NCBI GenBank assembly: GCA_012838225.1
Contig: DUPT01000001.1
Coordinates: 1-34,023, forward strand
From: Tissierellia bacterium
GTDB taxonomy: Bacteria > Bacillota > Clostridia > Peptostreptococcales > Acidaminobacteraceae
Direction: 5' to 3'
DNA length: 34,023 bases
A model generated the notes under the pieces. It did no database searches, was not told the DNA's origin, and was given only the letters and a program-made list of their open reading frames with translations. Positions within the stretch are counted from its first letter, which is position 1, and every line of letters starts with the position of its first letter. Below, piece after piece: positions 7,689 through 14,799 of the stretch. The translations under genes and the position numbers were made by a program.

Positions 7689-8789
7689 CTATTTGACAAA
7701 ATCTACAAAGGTGGCCAGCTCGGTCTGAAAGGCTGTTTCATCGACCTTGGCACCCTCTTCCCACCAGATCTGTTTGAGATCGAACGCGCCCTCTCGGACT
7801 CTCTCCGGTTCGAGCCGCCCGATCAGCCGGTCGCCCTGGAGGATCGGCAGGACATAGTAGCCCCATTGTCTTTTTTTCTCAGGCACATAGACCTCCCAGC
7901 GGTAGCGGAAGTCGAAGATCTCCTCGATCATTTTGCGGTCCCATAAAAAATTATCCAGCGGTGCCAGCAAACGCACCTCTCCCGGGAGCTCGACCGACTC
8001 GAGCATGGCTGACTTATCGCTTGGCATGACAAATTGACCCGGCACGTCTTCGATCGTTACCGGTATGATCTTGCCTTGCTCCAACAAGCGCTCGATGGCC
8101 GGTTCACGGTATTTCTGATAATAATGGTAATAGCCCAGCCAGGCCTCACTTCTCTTCATTCGGATCAGTCCGGTCGCTTCGACGCGGCGATAGGCATACC
8201 AGTCGAGGAAAGCTTCATCCAGCTCGCTCATCTTCGGCGGCTTGGCATGACGGTAGATTTTCTGAGTATTGAACTTTTCAGCGATCTCGGCTTCTCCCAG
8301 GTGGAACAGATAGTCCAGGAAGTGGAAGGGGCGGTATTTCCCCTGATGACCCATATCGAATTCCTTGGTCAGGTGGACATTTTTCAGGAGTTGACCGTCG
8401 CGGAGCTTTTGCCGGACAGTTTCAGCCATCCGGTCAAAATCATCCTCCAGAAGCTCTCGACCGTGAGCTTCGCTGGCCCTGGCATAGCGGCCTGAAATAG
8501 GCGTCATCATCTCGCGATCGGTCATGGGATAGATATTCATCATCTTATCCCAGCCATCGATCAAACTCCTCTCCTGATATAGCCAGCGTTCGAGATCATC
8601 CGGCCGGAAACCCTCCAGGCGAGCTTTTAGGACCAGGTCGGCATTTCGACCCACCACCCTCAGAGGATCATACTGAATGGTCCTGAGCCTCGAGAATACC
8701 TTGTCCATATGAGATTTGGGTAAGCGCCGGTCCAGGAAATGATACCGGACGAAATAATTTCTGGCTTGTTCCTTCGTTATTGTATGCAT
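7689..8789 (-). CDS. YcaQ/AlkX-like winged-helix DNA glycosylase
   Basis: A 366-residue protein of the winged-helix YcaQ/AlkZ-like family (older name DUF1006). The N-terminal part carries the family signature around the catalytic loop: RLRTIQYDPLRVVGRNADLVLKAR. The QYD there matches the Q-x-D motif of E. coli YcaQ (AlkX), which unhooks DNA interstrand crosslinks and excises bulky N7 adducts. The C-terminal beta part contains LLAPLDNFLWDR and YYVLPILQGDRLIGRLEP, both typical. Two starts are adjacent, GTG 8792 and ATG 8789; ATG is preferred because GGAGG lies five bases from it. It stands alone between a terminator and the CorC promoter. The substrate is inferred. Confidence 0.8.
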   Translation of the reverse strand: MHTITKEQARNYFVRYHFLDRRLPKSHMDKVFSRLRTIQYDPLRVVGRNADLVLKARLEGFRPDDLERWLYQERSLIDGWDKMMNIYPMTDREMMTPISGRYARASEAHGRELLEDDFDRMAETVRQKLRDGQLLKNVHLTKEFDMGHQGKYRPFHFLDYLFHLGEAEIAEKFNTQKIYRHAKPPKMSELDEAFLDWYAYRRVEATGLIRMKRSEAWLGYYHYYQKYREPAIERLLEQGKIIPVTIEDVPGQFVMPSDKSAMLESVELPGEVRLLAPLDNFLWDRKMIEEIFDFRYRWEVYVPEKKRQWGYYVLPILQGDRLIGRLEPERVREGAFDLKQIWWEEGAKVDETAFQTELATFVDFVK

Positions 8790-8815
8790 CACGACCTCCG
8801 GGCATTTTATACCCG

Positions 8816-8838
8816 AAAAGCCGCCCCGGTGGGGCGGC
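8816..8838 (-). terminator. Terminator of the GNAT gene
   Basis: Perfect 8-bp GC stem GCCGCCCC (8820-8827) with GGGGCGGC (8831-8838), followed on the minus strand by TTTT (A run 8816-8819). It lies about 40 bases past the GNAT stop codon, upstream of the glycosylase gene. CCTTT on the other side could allow weak plus-strand function. Confidence 0.85.
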
Positions 8839-8876
8839 CTTTCGCTGCATAGAAGGATTATAGAAAAAGCGTTATT

Positions 8877-9572
8877 CTAGCGGGCATAGACGATCGTATT
8901 GGTCTTTCGCGAGACCGAGTCTCCGAAGAAGCCCTTATTGATCACGAGCTTTTGCAGATCGAAGTCATGCGAATCGATCTCGAGTTGCTTCAGCCAGGCC
9001 GGCTGACTATCGAGCAGGTCCCGGTGCAGGATGAACCGCCAGACCCCGTCATGCTCGGTGGTACCGTATTTCTTTTTCAGCGCCCGGATCTTGAGTCCGC
9101 TCGACATGACATTGTAGAGCGAAAAGATATTTTGCGGGGCAACCGTACAAAACAGATGGCGCAGCCCTTGACGCTCGATATGCTTAATCGCCACCTGTGT
9201 CATGATCCCCTGGAGGCGATTGCCTCGGTAATCGGGACTGACCACCGTGCTCTCAAGCACCGCGACTTCATTGAGCGGGATATCGAGCGCCACATCATTT
9301 GCCAGATTGGAGGCACTATCCCCGGGCTGGCTGATATAGCGAGCAGCGATCATCTCGCCTTGTTGATTGAGCGCACCGAACAAAGCGCCGCCACCTTTTA
9401 GCATCGCTTCGATCTCTTCGCCGGTATCGAGCATGAACCACGACTTATGGCGCATATTCCTTCGGACTTGTTCTTGCATCTGGACGACTTGATCAATGTA
9501 TTCGGGTCCCAGTTGGACGATTTTAAAATCCTCTTTTGATTTGGCCAAGCGGCCGGCATGTAGCACATTCAT
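8877..9572 (-). CDS. GNAT-family N-acetyltransferase
   Basis: A 231-residue protein. The acetyl-CoA-binding motif A is visible as the strand VAVLESTVVSPDYRG followed by NRLQGIMTQVAIKHIERQG (R/Q-x-x-G-x-G/A type). A downstream helix-strand segment (CTVAPQNIFSLYNVMSSGL) matches motif B. The N-terminal 20 residues and the last 60 lie outside the core fold. The acceptor substrate cannot be deduced. GAGGTG lies four bases before the ATG at 9572. A strong promoter at 9648-9676 gives a leader of about 70 bases carrying repeated GTTGTCA sites. A GC-rich terminator follows, so the gene is monocistronic. Confidence 0.8.
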   Translation of the reverse strand: MNVLHAGRLAKSKEDFKIVQLGPEYIDQVVQMQEQVRRNMRHKSWFMLDTGEEIEAMLKGGGALFGALNQQGEMIAARYISQPGDSASNLANDVALDIPLNEVAVLESTVVSPDYRGNRLQGIMTQVAIKHIERQGLRHLFCTVAPQNIFSLYNVMSSGLKIRALKKKYGTTEHDGVWRFILHRDLLDSQPAWLKQLEIDSHDFDLQKLVINKGFFGDSVSRKTNTIVYAR

Positions 9573-9602
9573 ATTACACCTCTATCAATCTCTGTTTGCC
9601 CG

Positions 9603-9687
9603 TGACAACTTCATTCTATGTGTGGGGTTGTCAGGTGATATGGTCTTATTATACACTGCCAACTTCTACTTGTAAAGCAGGTTGTCA
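9603..9687. promoter_or_regulatory. Three GTTGTCA/TGACAAC sites around the GNAT promoter
   Basis: TGACAAC at 9603-9609 and GTTGTCA at 9627-9633 form an inverted pair downstream of the -10. A third GTTGTCA at 9681-9687 lies just upstream of the -35. Three exact copies of a heptamer in 85 bases bracketing one promoter suggest a repressor or activator site. The protein is unknown. Confidence 0.35.
9648..9676 (-). promoter_or_regulatory. Promoter of the GNAT gene
   Basis: Minus-strand -35 TTTACA (9671-9676), 17-base spacer, perfect -10 TATAAT (9648-9653). Confidence 0.8.
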
Positions 9688-9731
9688 TTATTTCCAAGTT
9701 AAGTTTTATCGCACCGCTGAAGTTAAACAAG

Positions 9732-9820
9732 AAAAAACCTGTTCGGTCGAAGATGATGGGTCATATCCTATTATAGATAGGCATAACCAGCATCTATCAA
9801 ACACCTAACAGGTCGTTTTT
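9732..9820 (-). ncRNA. Structured element after sdaAA: three-helix RNA or terminator
   Basis: On the minus strand, ACCTGTT (9807-9813) pairs with AACAGGT (9737-9743) and is followed by a six-T run. The roughly 63 bases inside can form two further helices: ATAGAT/ATCTAT (9792-9797 with 9773-9778) and a short ATGA/TCAT hairpin. The closing stem also has GTTTTT beyond it on the plus strand, so it could stop transcription in both directions. It begins about 20 bases after the sdaAA stop. It may be only the sda terminator with a large loop, but the branched shape is unusual. I recognise no known RNA family. Confidence 0.4.
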
Positions 9821-9834
9821 AACAAAAATTTACG

Positions 9835-10698
9835 TTAGAGGAACTTTTTCTCCAGGTTTTTGGCCGCCGGACTGGCCGCGATCCCACCCAGCGAGGTCTC
9901 ACGCAGGGCCTCCGGCATCATCTTCCCGACCCGATACATCGCATCGACCACCTGATCAAACGGCACCAGCGACTCGATCCCGGCCATCGCCAGATCCGCA
10001 CTGACAAAGGCATTGACGAGGCCTGAGGCATTTCTGAGAGAACAAGGGAATTCAACGAAGCCGGCGATCGGATCACACACCAACCCCATGACATGGATCA
10101 GCGCCATCCCGGCAGCGTGAAAGCACTGGGCGGGCGAACCGCCTAGGAGCTCCGTCAAGCCGGCGGCCGCCATGGCGGCCGCCGTACCGCACTCGGCCTG
10201 ACAGCCGCCATCGGCACCGGACACCGTCGCCTCCAGCGCAATGATCTTACCGATCGCCCCGGCGGTGTAGAGCGCCGGTAGTAGCTCCTCAAGCGTAAGG
10301 GAGTATTTGTGTTTGGCTGAAGCCAGTGCCGCCGGCAGGATACCGGATGCTCCGGCGGTCGGGGCGGCCACGATCCTGCCCATCGAGGCATTGACCTCGG
10401 AGGTCGATAGGGCCATGGCGACTGCGCCCATGACAAACTCACCCAGCAGCGGATCTCGCCGGCGGTGCTGCCAGGCCTTATAGGCCGTTCCGCCCGTCAT
10501 GCCCGACAAAGAAAAGACCGGCTGTTCGAGCCCCTTATGGCTGGAATCGGCCATGATCTCGAGCACCTCGAGCATCCGCTCATCGAGGGCTTCGGGTGAA
10601 AGACCGACCAACTCGGCCTCACCCCGTCGATAAACCTCCGATAGCGGCAGTTGTCTCGTCTGGCACTCCGCTAATAGATAGTCGGCACTATAATGCAT
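9835..10698 (-). CDS. sdaAA: L-serine dehydratase, iron-sulfur-dependent, alpha subunit
   Basis: A 287-residue catalytic subunit of the two-subunit Fe-S L-serine dehydratase (L-serine to pyruvate and ammonia), acting in the cytoplasm with SdaAB. The family signatures are clear: SMGRIVAAPTAGASGILPA, then GADGGCQAECGTAAAMAAAG, then CDPIAGFVEFPC. The cysteines in the last two segments are those expected to hold the oxygen-sensitive [4Fe-4S] cluster. The start is ATG 10698, with GGAGG six bases upstream inside the end of sdaAB. The two genes overlap by 11 bases, implying coupled translation and equal subunit amounts. A longer reading to 10797 only repeats sdaAB in another frame. Confidence 0.95.
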   Translation of the reverse strand: MHYSADYLLAECQTRQLPLSEVYRRGEAELVGLSPEALDERMLEVLEIMADSSHKGLEQPVFSLSGMTGGTAYKAWQHRRRDPLLGEFVMGAVAMALSTSEVNASMGRIVAAPTAGASGILPAALASAKHKYSLTLEELLPALYTAGAIGKIIALEATVSGADGGCQAECGTAAAMAAAGLTELLGGSPAQCFHAAGMALIHVMGLVCDPIAGFVEFPCSLRNASGLVNAFVSADLAMAGIESLVPFDQVVDAMYRVGKMMPEALRETSLGGIAASPAAKNLEKKFL

Positions 10699-11365
10699 CC
10701 TGTTCCTCCACTGCTCCGATATCCGAGATGCTAAGGAAGCTCGGATCCTTCTCCAGCGCCACCAAGGTGGCCCGGGGGATCTGACCATCGAGCTCAAGCA
10801 CCATCGTCGCGATCTGTCTGTTTCTGGTCACCTTCATGGCTGCGATATTGACGCCGGCTGAAGCGATGCTCGAACTGATCCGGCTGATCATACCGGGCTT
10901 ATCGGTATAGTCGAGGATCAGGGTCGGATAGTCGCCTCGAAGTGACACGGCCGTCTGATTGATCTGGATCACCTCGATCGTCGCCCCGCCAAGACTCGAG
11001 CCGACGATCATCATAGCACCGGCTTCGCCCTCGATCTCAAACTTGACCGTATTGGGATGGACATAGCCTAAGTCGGCCTCCTCAAAGCTCACCCTCAGAC
11101 CGGCCTGCTCGGCCAGTGAAAACGCCTCGGGCAGCCGCTCATCATCGGGGCTCATCCCCAGGAGCCCGGCGACCAGGGCCAGGTCGGTGCCGTGACCACG
11201 GTAGGTCTTGGCAAACGAGCCGTGGAGCAAGCAGTTGATCCGTTCGATCGGCCGCCGATAGATCAGCGCCGCCATATTGCCCAGGCGAACCGCCCCGGCG
11301 GTATGGGAGCTTGAGGGACCGATCATGATCGGACCTAAAATATCAAAAATATCCAGTTCACTCAT
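10688..11365 (-). CDS. sdaAB: L-serine dehydratase, iron-sulfur-dependent, beta subunit
   Basis: A 225-residue beta subunit. The N-terminus has the serine-dehydratase beta signature IFDILGPIMIGPSSSHTAGA, followed by HGSFAKTYRGHGTDLALVAG. A C-terminal ACT domain (about 150-220) contains DKPGMISRISSSIASAGVNIAAMKV, a likely small-ligand (serine) site. The start ATG 11365 is chosen because the protein then begins directly with the conserved domain and GGAGAG lies four bases upstream; ATG 11377 is an alternative. It lies 31 bases after the BusR-like regulator, with a hairpin between, and overlaps sdaAA by 11 bases. Confidence 0.95.
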   Translation of the reverse strand: MSELDIFDILGPIMIGPSSSHTAGAVRLGNMAALIYRRPIERINCLLHGSFAKTYRGHGTDLALVAGLLGMSPDDERLPEAFSLAEQAGLRVSFEEADLGYVHPNTVKFEIEGEAGAMMIVGSSLGGATIEVIQINQTAVSLRGDYPTLILDYTDKPGMISRISSSIASAGVNIAAMKVTRNRQIATMVLELDGQIPRATLVALEKDPSFLSISDIGAVEEQDAL

Positions 11366-11376
11366 ACCTCTCTCCA

Positions 11377-11403
11377 TAAGAAAGGACTGACTCGGGTCAG
11401 TCC
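11377..11403 (-). terminator. Intercistronic hairpin between regulator and sdaAB
   Basis: A perfect 8-bp inverted repeat GGACTGAC (11384-11391) and GTCAGTCC (11396-11403) with a four-base loop. On the minus strand it is followed by TTTCTTAT. It includes the stop codon of the regulator gene. The interrupted T tract suggests partial termination or an RNA-processing barrier that sets the regulator to sdaAB ratio. Confidence 0.55.
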
Positions 11404-12032
11404 CTAATAAAATCTTCCACTCGGCTGATATTGTCATCGGCATTGCCGACATACAGGATGATATCGCCTTCAAAGAATTTCAGCTTCGGCCCGGGCGATA
11501 GGATGAGCTGGCCCATCCGATTGATACCGATGATGGTCGCTCCGGTATAGCGCCAAAACTGCACCTCGCCGATGGTCTGACCGATCAGATGAGAGCCCGG
11601 GGAAACCTTAGCCTCAAGCGGTGTGATAACCCCCATATTGCGCATAACGGTAGCCTGTTCGATCATGAATTCGATCTTTTCATTGACCTGGGCGTCGATC
11701 TGTTCCTTTTGCTCGTTCAGGATCCTGATCTCTTCGCGCAGGGCCAACAGCTTATCCTGTTCCCGGTACGTCTCAATAAACTCGATCGCCTTTTCCTTGG
11801 AGGTCACCAGGATGCCGACCCGTTCTTCGACCGAGACGGCCTCGGCTTCTTCGAGCAGCTTGACCGCTCGGCGGATGGTTTCAGCCGACACACCGTATTT
11901 GCCGGACAGGGTCGAGCGACCCTTTATGACCTCTCCGATCTTGTATTCTTCTTTCCAGATGCTATAGGCAATATCGAGCGCGATCTTCTCATAGCGGGCT
12001 GATGCCGGTTCCGATACTTTGACTCTCTTCAT
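11397..12032 (-). CDS. BusR-like GntR-type regulator with RCK_C (TrkA_C) domain
   Basis: A 211-residue transcription factor with three parts. A GntR-type winged helix spans about 10-80, with LSGKYGVSAETIRRAVKLLEE as the recognition region. A long coiled-coil helix runs about 85-135. A C-terminal RCK_C/TrkA_C domain spans about 140-210 (SHLIGQTIGEVQFW, then GDIILYVGNADD). This architecture is that of BusR, which in streptococci and lactococci represses a betaine transporter and is controlled by c-di-AMP bound at RCK_C. Here it heads the serine dehydratase genes, so its target is probably sda. c-di-AMP binding is inferred only. No SD precedes ATG 12032, and the -10 box lies seven bases away, so the message may be leaderless. 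Confidence 0.8.
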   Translation of the reverse strand: MKRVKVSEPASARYEKIALDIAYSIWKEEYKIGEVIKGRSTLSGKYGVSAETIRRAVKLLEEAEAVSVEERVGILVTSKEKAIEFIETYREQDKLLALREEIRILNEQKEQIDAQVNEKIEFMIEQATVMRNMGVITPLEAKVSPGSHLIGQTIGEVQFWRYTGATIIGINRMGQLILSPGPKLKFFEGDIILYVGNADDNISRVEDFIRD

Positions 12033-12038
12033 ACTCAC

Positions 12039-12044
12039 ATTATA
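12039..12044 (-). promoter_or_regulatory. -10 box of the regulator-sda operon
   Basis: A perfect TATAAT on the minus strand. Its expected transcription start is about position 12032, which is the A of the start codon. The -35 is poor (TTGATG with a 20-base spacer). It faces away from the divergent -10 at 12057-12062 and must share DNA with it. Confidence 0.55.
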
Positions 12045-12056
12045 GCAAAAGAGGGG

Positions 12057-12062
12057 TATAAT
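12057..12062 (+). promoter_or_regulatory. -10 box of the methyltransferase-malY unit
   Basis: A perfect TATAAT, 31 bases before ATG 12093, with no clear -35. GGAGG at 12083-12087 lies five bases before that ATG and rules out the in-frame ATG at 12081 as the start. Confidence 0.55.
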
Positions 12063-12092
12063 ATCATCAAGAACTGTCAAATGGAGGCGCTC

Positions 12093-12797
12093 ATGAGTAC
12101 ATTCTACGAATCCATCGCCCGCTATTATGATCGGATCTTTCCGGTCGGTCAGCCTCAGCTCGAGCTGATACTCGACTTGGCCGGCCAGGCGTCAAGCCGA
12201 GTGCTCGATGTGGCCTGTGGCACCGGCTCGTACAGTCGAGAGCTCTTTCTCAGAGGTCATGAGGTGGTCGCGATCGATAATGATCCGGCCATGCTGGAGT
12301 TGGCCCGAGACAAGACGCCCGGACTCGATGTCCGGCGGGTGCCGATGGAGTCGATCGACTGCATCGAGGGTGGCTTCGATCTGATCTTTTGTATCGGCAA
12401 TTCACTGGTCCATCTCGAGGATCAGACCGAGATCGAGGGCTTTATCAAAGACGCCTACGACCTGCTACATACCGACGGTTCACTGTTGGTGCAGATCGTG
12501 AATTATGACCGGATCCTGTCGCAAAAGATCGGGGGTCTTCCGACGATCGATCACAACGATCTGACCTTCGAGCGCCATTATCATATCGAGGAAGACTCGA
12601 TCGACTTCCACACCTATCTCGAGACCGAAGACGGAAAAGTCGAGAATCACCAACCGCTCTATCCGATCCTGAGCGAGGATCTCTTAGACGCCTTTGAGAA
12701 GGCCGGTTTTATCGGGATCCAGATGTTTGAGAATTTCTACGGCGATTCCTTTGACATCAATACCAGTATGTTTCTCATCGTGCTGGCCACCAAATAA
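12093..12797 (+). CDS. Class I SAM-dependent methyltransferase
   Basis: A 234-residue cytoplasmic methyltransferase of the Methyltransf_11/25 type. Motif I is VLDVACGTGSYS at about 38-49. The acidic residue that holds the SAM ribose follows in VVAIDNDPAML, and motif IV is FDLIFCIGNSLVHLED. The acceptor is not evident. The C-terminal beta segment (HYHIEEDSIDFHTYLE) resembles small-molecule methyltransferases rather than RNA enzymes. It lies 16 bases upstream of the MalY-like gene, so the two are probably co-transcribed. The unit diverges from the regulator-sda operon across a 60-base region with overlapping promoters. Confidence 0.8.
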   Translation: MSTFYESIARYYDRIFPVGQPQLELILDLAGQASSRVLDVACGTGSYSRELFLRGHEVVAIDNDPAMLELARDKTPGLDVRRVPMESIDCIEGGFDLIFCIGNSLVHLEDQTEIEGFIKDAYDLLHTDGSLLVQIVNYDRILSQKIGGLPTIDHNDLTFERHYHIEEDSIDFHTYLETEDGKVENHQPLYPILSEDLLDAFEKAGFIGIQMFENFYGDSFDINTSMFLIVLATK

Positions 12798-12813
12798 AGA
12801 GCAAGGGGGATTT

Positions 12814-13944
12814 ATGATCAATCAACGAATCAAGACGTATGCCACCAAGTACATGAACCGACAGGAGATCTTCGGGACTGAGGATGTCATCCCGCTGTGG
12901 ATCGCCGACATGGACCTGCCGGGAGCACCGGCCATCACCCGGGCGCTGATCGAACGGGCCGAGCACAATGTCTGGGGCTATACGGCGATTCCGGAGGCCT
13001 ACTATCAAGCCTTTATCGACTGGCAACAGCGCCGTAACGGTGTCCGCTATGATCTATCACTGATGAGCTATGCCGACAATCTCGTCCAGGCCATCCAGTT
13101 GACGCTCGGAGCACTGCTAACACCGGGCGACAAGGTCATCGTCCAGCCGCCGGTCTATCATCCCTTCTTTAAAACGGTCGCCAACAATGATCTGGTCCAG
13201 GTGAATAGCGCCCTGATCGAACAGGACGGCTACTATCGGATGGACTTCGATCATCTGGCCAAATCCGTCCGGGATGCCAAGGCTTTGATCCTGTGTAATC
13301 CCCATAACCCGGTCGGACGCAACTGGAGCGAAGCGGAGCTGACAAAGCTCGTCGATCTGTGCGTCGCCAGTGATGTCTTGATCCTAAGCGATGAGATCCA
13401 CTCCGATCTGATCCACCGGGGAAGCTTCACCCCGATGCAAAAGCTCAATCAGAGCCATGTCATCACCTTCAACTCGACCGGTAAGAGCTTCAACACCGCC
13501 GGGCTTCAGGGCGGCTATGTGATCTTTCCAAATAAAGACATGAAGCAAGCCTACGAGGACTACGCCGCCAGCCACGGCCGAATCGGTGCCAACTGCTTCA
13601 ATATCTTCTCCAATATCGCCGCCTATAATGAGTCCGAGGATTGGTTCGATGACACCTTAAAGCTGATCGGAGACAATATCGATTATGTCACCGATCGCAT
13701 CCACCGACAGATCCCCCGGATCAAGCTGAGAGCACCCGAAGCCACCTATCTGATGTGGCTCGATTTTAGCGATTATGGATTGAGTGACAAAGAATTGCTC
13801 CAGCGCTGCGCCAAGGCCGGTGTCGGTCTGGGTCCGGGCGAGTGGTTCGGGCAAGGCGGCCAGCAGCATATGCGGCTAAACGCCGCCACTGAAAAAGAGC
13901 TTCTGGAAGAAGCCCTTGATCGTTTAGTTAAAGAATTTGCCTAG
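12814..13944 (+). CDS. MalY/PatB-family PLP-dependent C-S beta-lyase
   Basis: A 376-residue fold-type I aminotransferase-like enzyme of the MalY/PatB subgroup. These cleave cystathionine or cysteine conjugates to a thiol, pyruvate and ammonia. Visible features are PLWIADMDLP near the N-terminus, ILCNPHNPVGRNWS, SDEIHSDL with the PLP-ring Asp at D193, and STGKSFNTAGLQ with the Schiff-base lysine at K224. A C-terminal MRLNAA carries the carboxylate-binding arginine. AAGGGGG lies near ATG 12814. The enzyme gives the same products (pyruvate, ammonia) as the divergent serine dehydratase, which suggests an amino-acid degradation locus. Some MalY proteins also act as regulators. Confidence 0.9.
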   Translation: MINQRIKTYATKYMNRQEIFGTEDVIPLWIADMDLPGAPAITRALIERAEHNVWGYTAIPEAYYQAFIDWQQRRNGVRYDLSLMSYADNLVQAIQLTLGALLTPGDKVIVQPPVYHPFFKTVANNDLVQVNSALIEQDGYYRMDFDHLAKSVRDAKALILCNPHNPVGRNWSEAELTKLVDLCVASDVLILSDEIHSDLIHRGSFTPMQKLNQSHVITFNSTGKSFNTAGLQGGYVIFPNKDMKQAYEDYAASHGRIGANCFNIFSNIAAYNESEDWFDDTLKLIGDNIDYVTDRIHRQIPRIKLRAPEATYLMWLDFSDYGLSDKELLQRCAKAGVGLGPGEWFGQGGQQHMRLNAATEKELLEEALDRLVKEFA

Positions 13945-13969
13945 ATGCTTGCTTCCAAGCCGCTAATCC

Positions 13970-13998
13970 TCCCAACCGCCAGGTTGGGATTTCTTCTT
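13970..13998 (+). terminator. Terminator of the methyltransferase-malY unit
   Basis: TCCCAACC (13970-13977), loop GCCA, GGTTGGGA (13982-13989), then TTTCTTCTT. It lies 26 bases after the malY stop. Confidence 0.85.
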
Positions 13999-14105
13999 AG
14001 ACACTAAAGACAAAGCCAAGACGATCACCAACAACTTAATTTGAGCAACTCGATATCCTCTCCTTTGGAATCCTCGTCGCCTGATGTCCCTTCCAGACAT
14101 GGCGG

Positions 14106-14130
14106 AGCGCCAGTCAGCCTGGCGCTGTTT
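14106..14130 (+). terminator. Hairpin with short T tract in a gene-free stretch
   Basis: A perfect 8-bp stem AGCGCCAG (14106-14113) and CTGGCGCT (14119-14126), loop of five, then GTTTT. Nothing that needs terminating ends here on the plus strand after the malY terminator. It may be the scar of a lost gene or a boundary of the following AT-rich island. The rest of 13999-14207 holds no supported gene. Confidence 0.45.
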
Positions 14131-14207
14131 TACATGAAGGGGATCGCGATACCTCTTTGATGGTGATTGATTCACTCTTGATTTTGACTCTTTATGAGGC
14201 AATTTTG

Positions 14208-14438
14208 ATGGATATACTTTATTTCCCTGACAATTGCGGGAATTTCTCTGAACCGTCTTTTGCAACAACGGAACTTGTTGCTACTTACCAAGGATCGTTG
14301 CTTACTTTTCTTGACAATCCGGAAGAGCACCTCAATATGAAACTTTCTCCCGAAATTTTAGAAGCTTTTAAACAAGAAAAAGCGACAACACAAAGTGATT
14401 CTGGAATAATGTTCGCTGTTTACCGCGCCTACAAATAA
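14208..14438 (+). CDS. Small protein of unknown function
   Basis: Encodes 76 residues (start MDILYFPDNCGNF). I do not recognise it. It has no clear signal or membrane segment from this start, contains one Cys, and ends in a polar helical stretch with FKQEK. ATG 14208 is preferred because GAGG lies eight bases upstream; the open frame extends to 14157 without a ribosome-binding site. Base and codon use are more AT-rich than the flanking genes and the GATC tetranucleotide is rare, which suggests foreign origin. It lies 10 bases before the next small gene, so the two probably form one unit. Confidence 0.45.
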   Translation: MDILYFPDNCGNFSEPSFATTELVATYQGSLLTFLDNPEEHLNMKLSPEILEAFKQEKATTQSDSGIMFAVYRAYK

Positions 14439-14448
14439 GGCGGAATCA

Positions 14449-14799
14449 ATGAGAAATATAACAAGGGTAACTTCAATAATGCTGGCGTTGTTTTTACTGA
14501 CGATATCTCTTGCAACGCCTATATCTTTTGCACACAACCACGAAGCCAGCATTAACGAACTGCTTCAGATTACAGATCTTAGTCTCGATAACTATGTAAT
14601 TAATGGCGTAACATGTTGCCATGCCCCAAGAGTTGTTCGAGAGTATTACGTAAGACATTCTTTCCCGGCACCGGAAGGCTACTGTACTAAGGTTCTGTTT
14701 TATGAAAAAGATGTCTGCTATAACTGTTCAACCGTACATATTCCACTCCACTTAGCATACAGCGCACCTGGTTGTGGCATTGATCATGCGTTCAATTAG
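14449..14799 (+). CDS. Secreted six-cysteine protein, unknown function
   Basis: A 116-residue protein with an N-terminal signal peptide: basic MRNITR, a hydrophobic core to about residue 23, and a likely cleavage after ISFA (residue 28). The mature part has six cysteines (C56, C57, C79, C90, C93, C109) and several histidines, including a CCH and a CxxC. It could be disulfide-bonded or bind metal. No family is recognised. A weak SD (AAGGCGG) sits five bases before the ATG. Codon use is AT-rich and unlike the neighbours. A bidirectional terminator follows. Confidence 0.6.
   Translation: MRNITRVTSIMLALFLLTISLATPISFAHNHEASINELLQITDLSLDNYVINGVTCCHAPRVVREYYVRHSFPAPEGYCTKVLFYEKDVCYNCSTVHIPLHLAYSAPGCGIDHAFN

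Noticed and set aside
9536-9808. 90-codon plus-strand frame in the GNAT upstream region
   Set aside because: It overlaps the GNAT promoter, has no SD, and its composition does not look like protein.
10699-10797. Longer N-terminus for SdaAA
   Set aside because: It shadows the end of sdaAB in another frame; ATG 10698 has GGAGG at six bases and fits the family start.
13963-14268. Minus-strand frame ending in a hydrophobic stretch (IKLLVIVLALSLVSKKK)
   Set aside because: It resembles a small membrane toxin, but its C-terminus reads through the malY terminator hairpin and the start has no SD. I found no antitoxin-like RNA or promoter opposite it.
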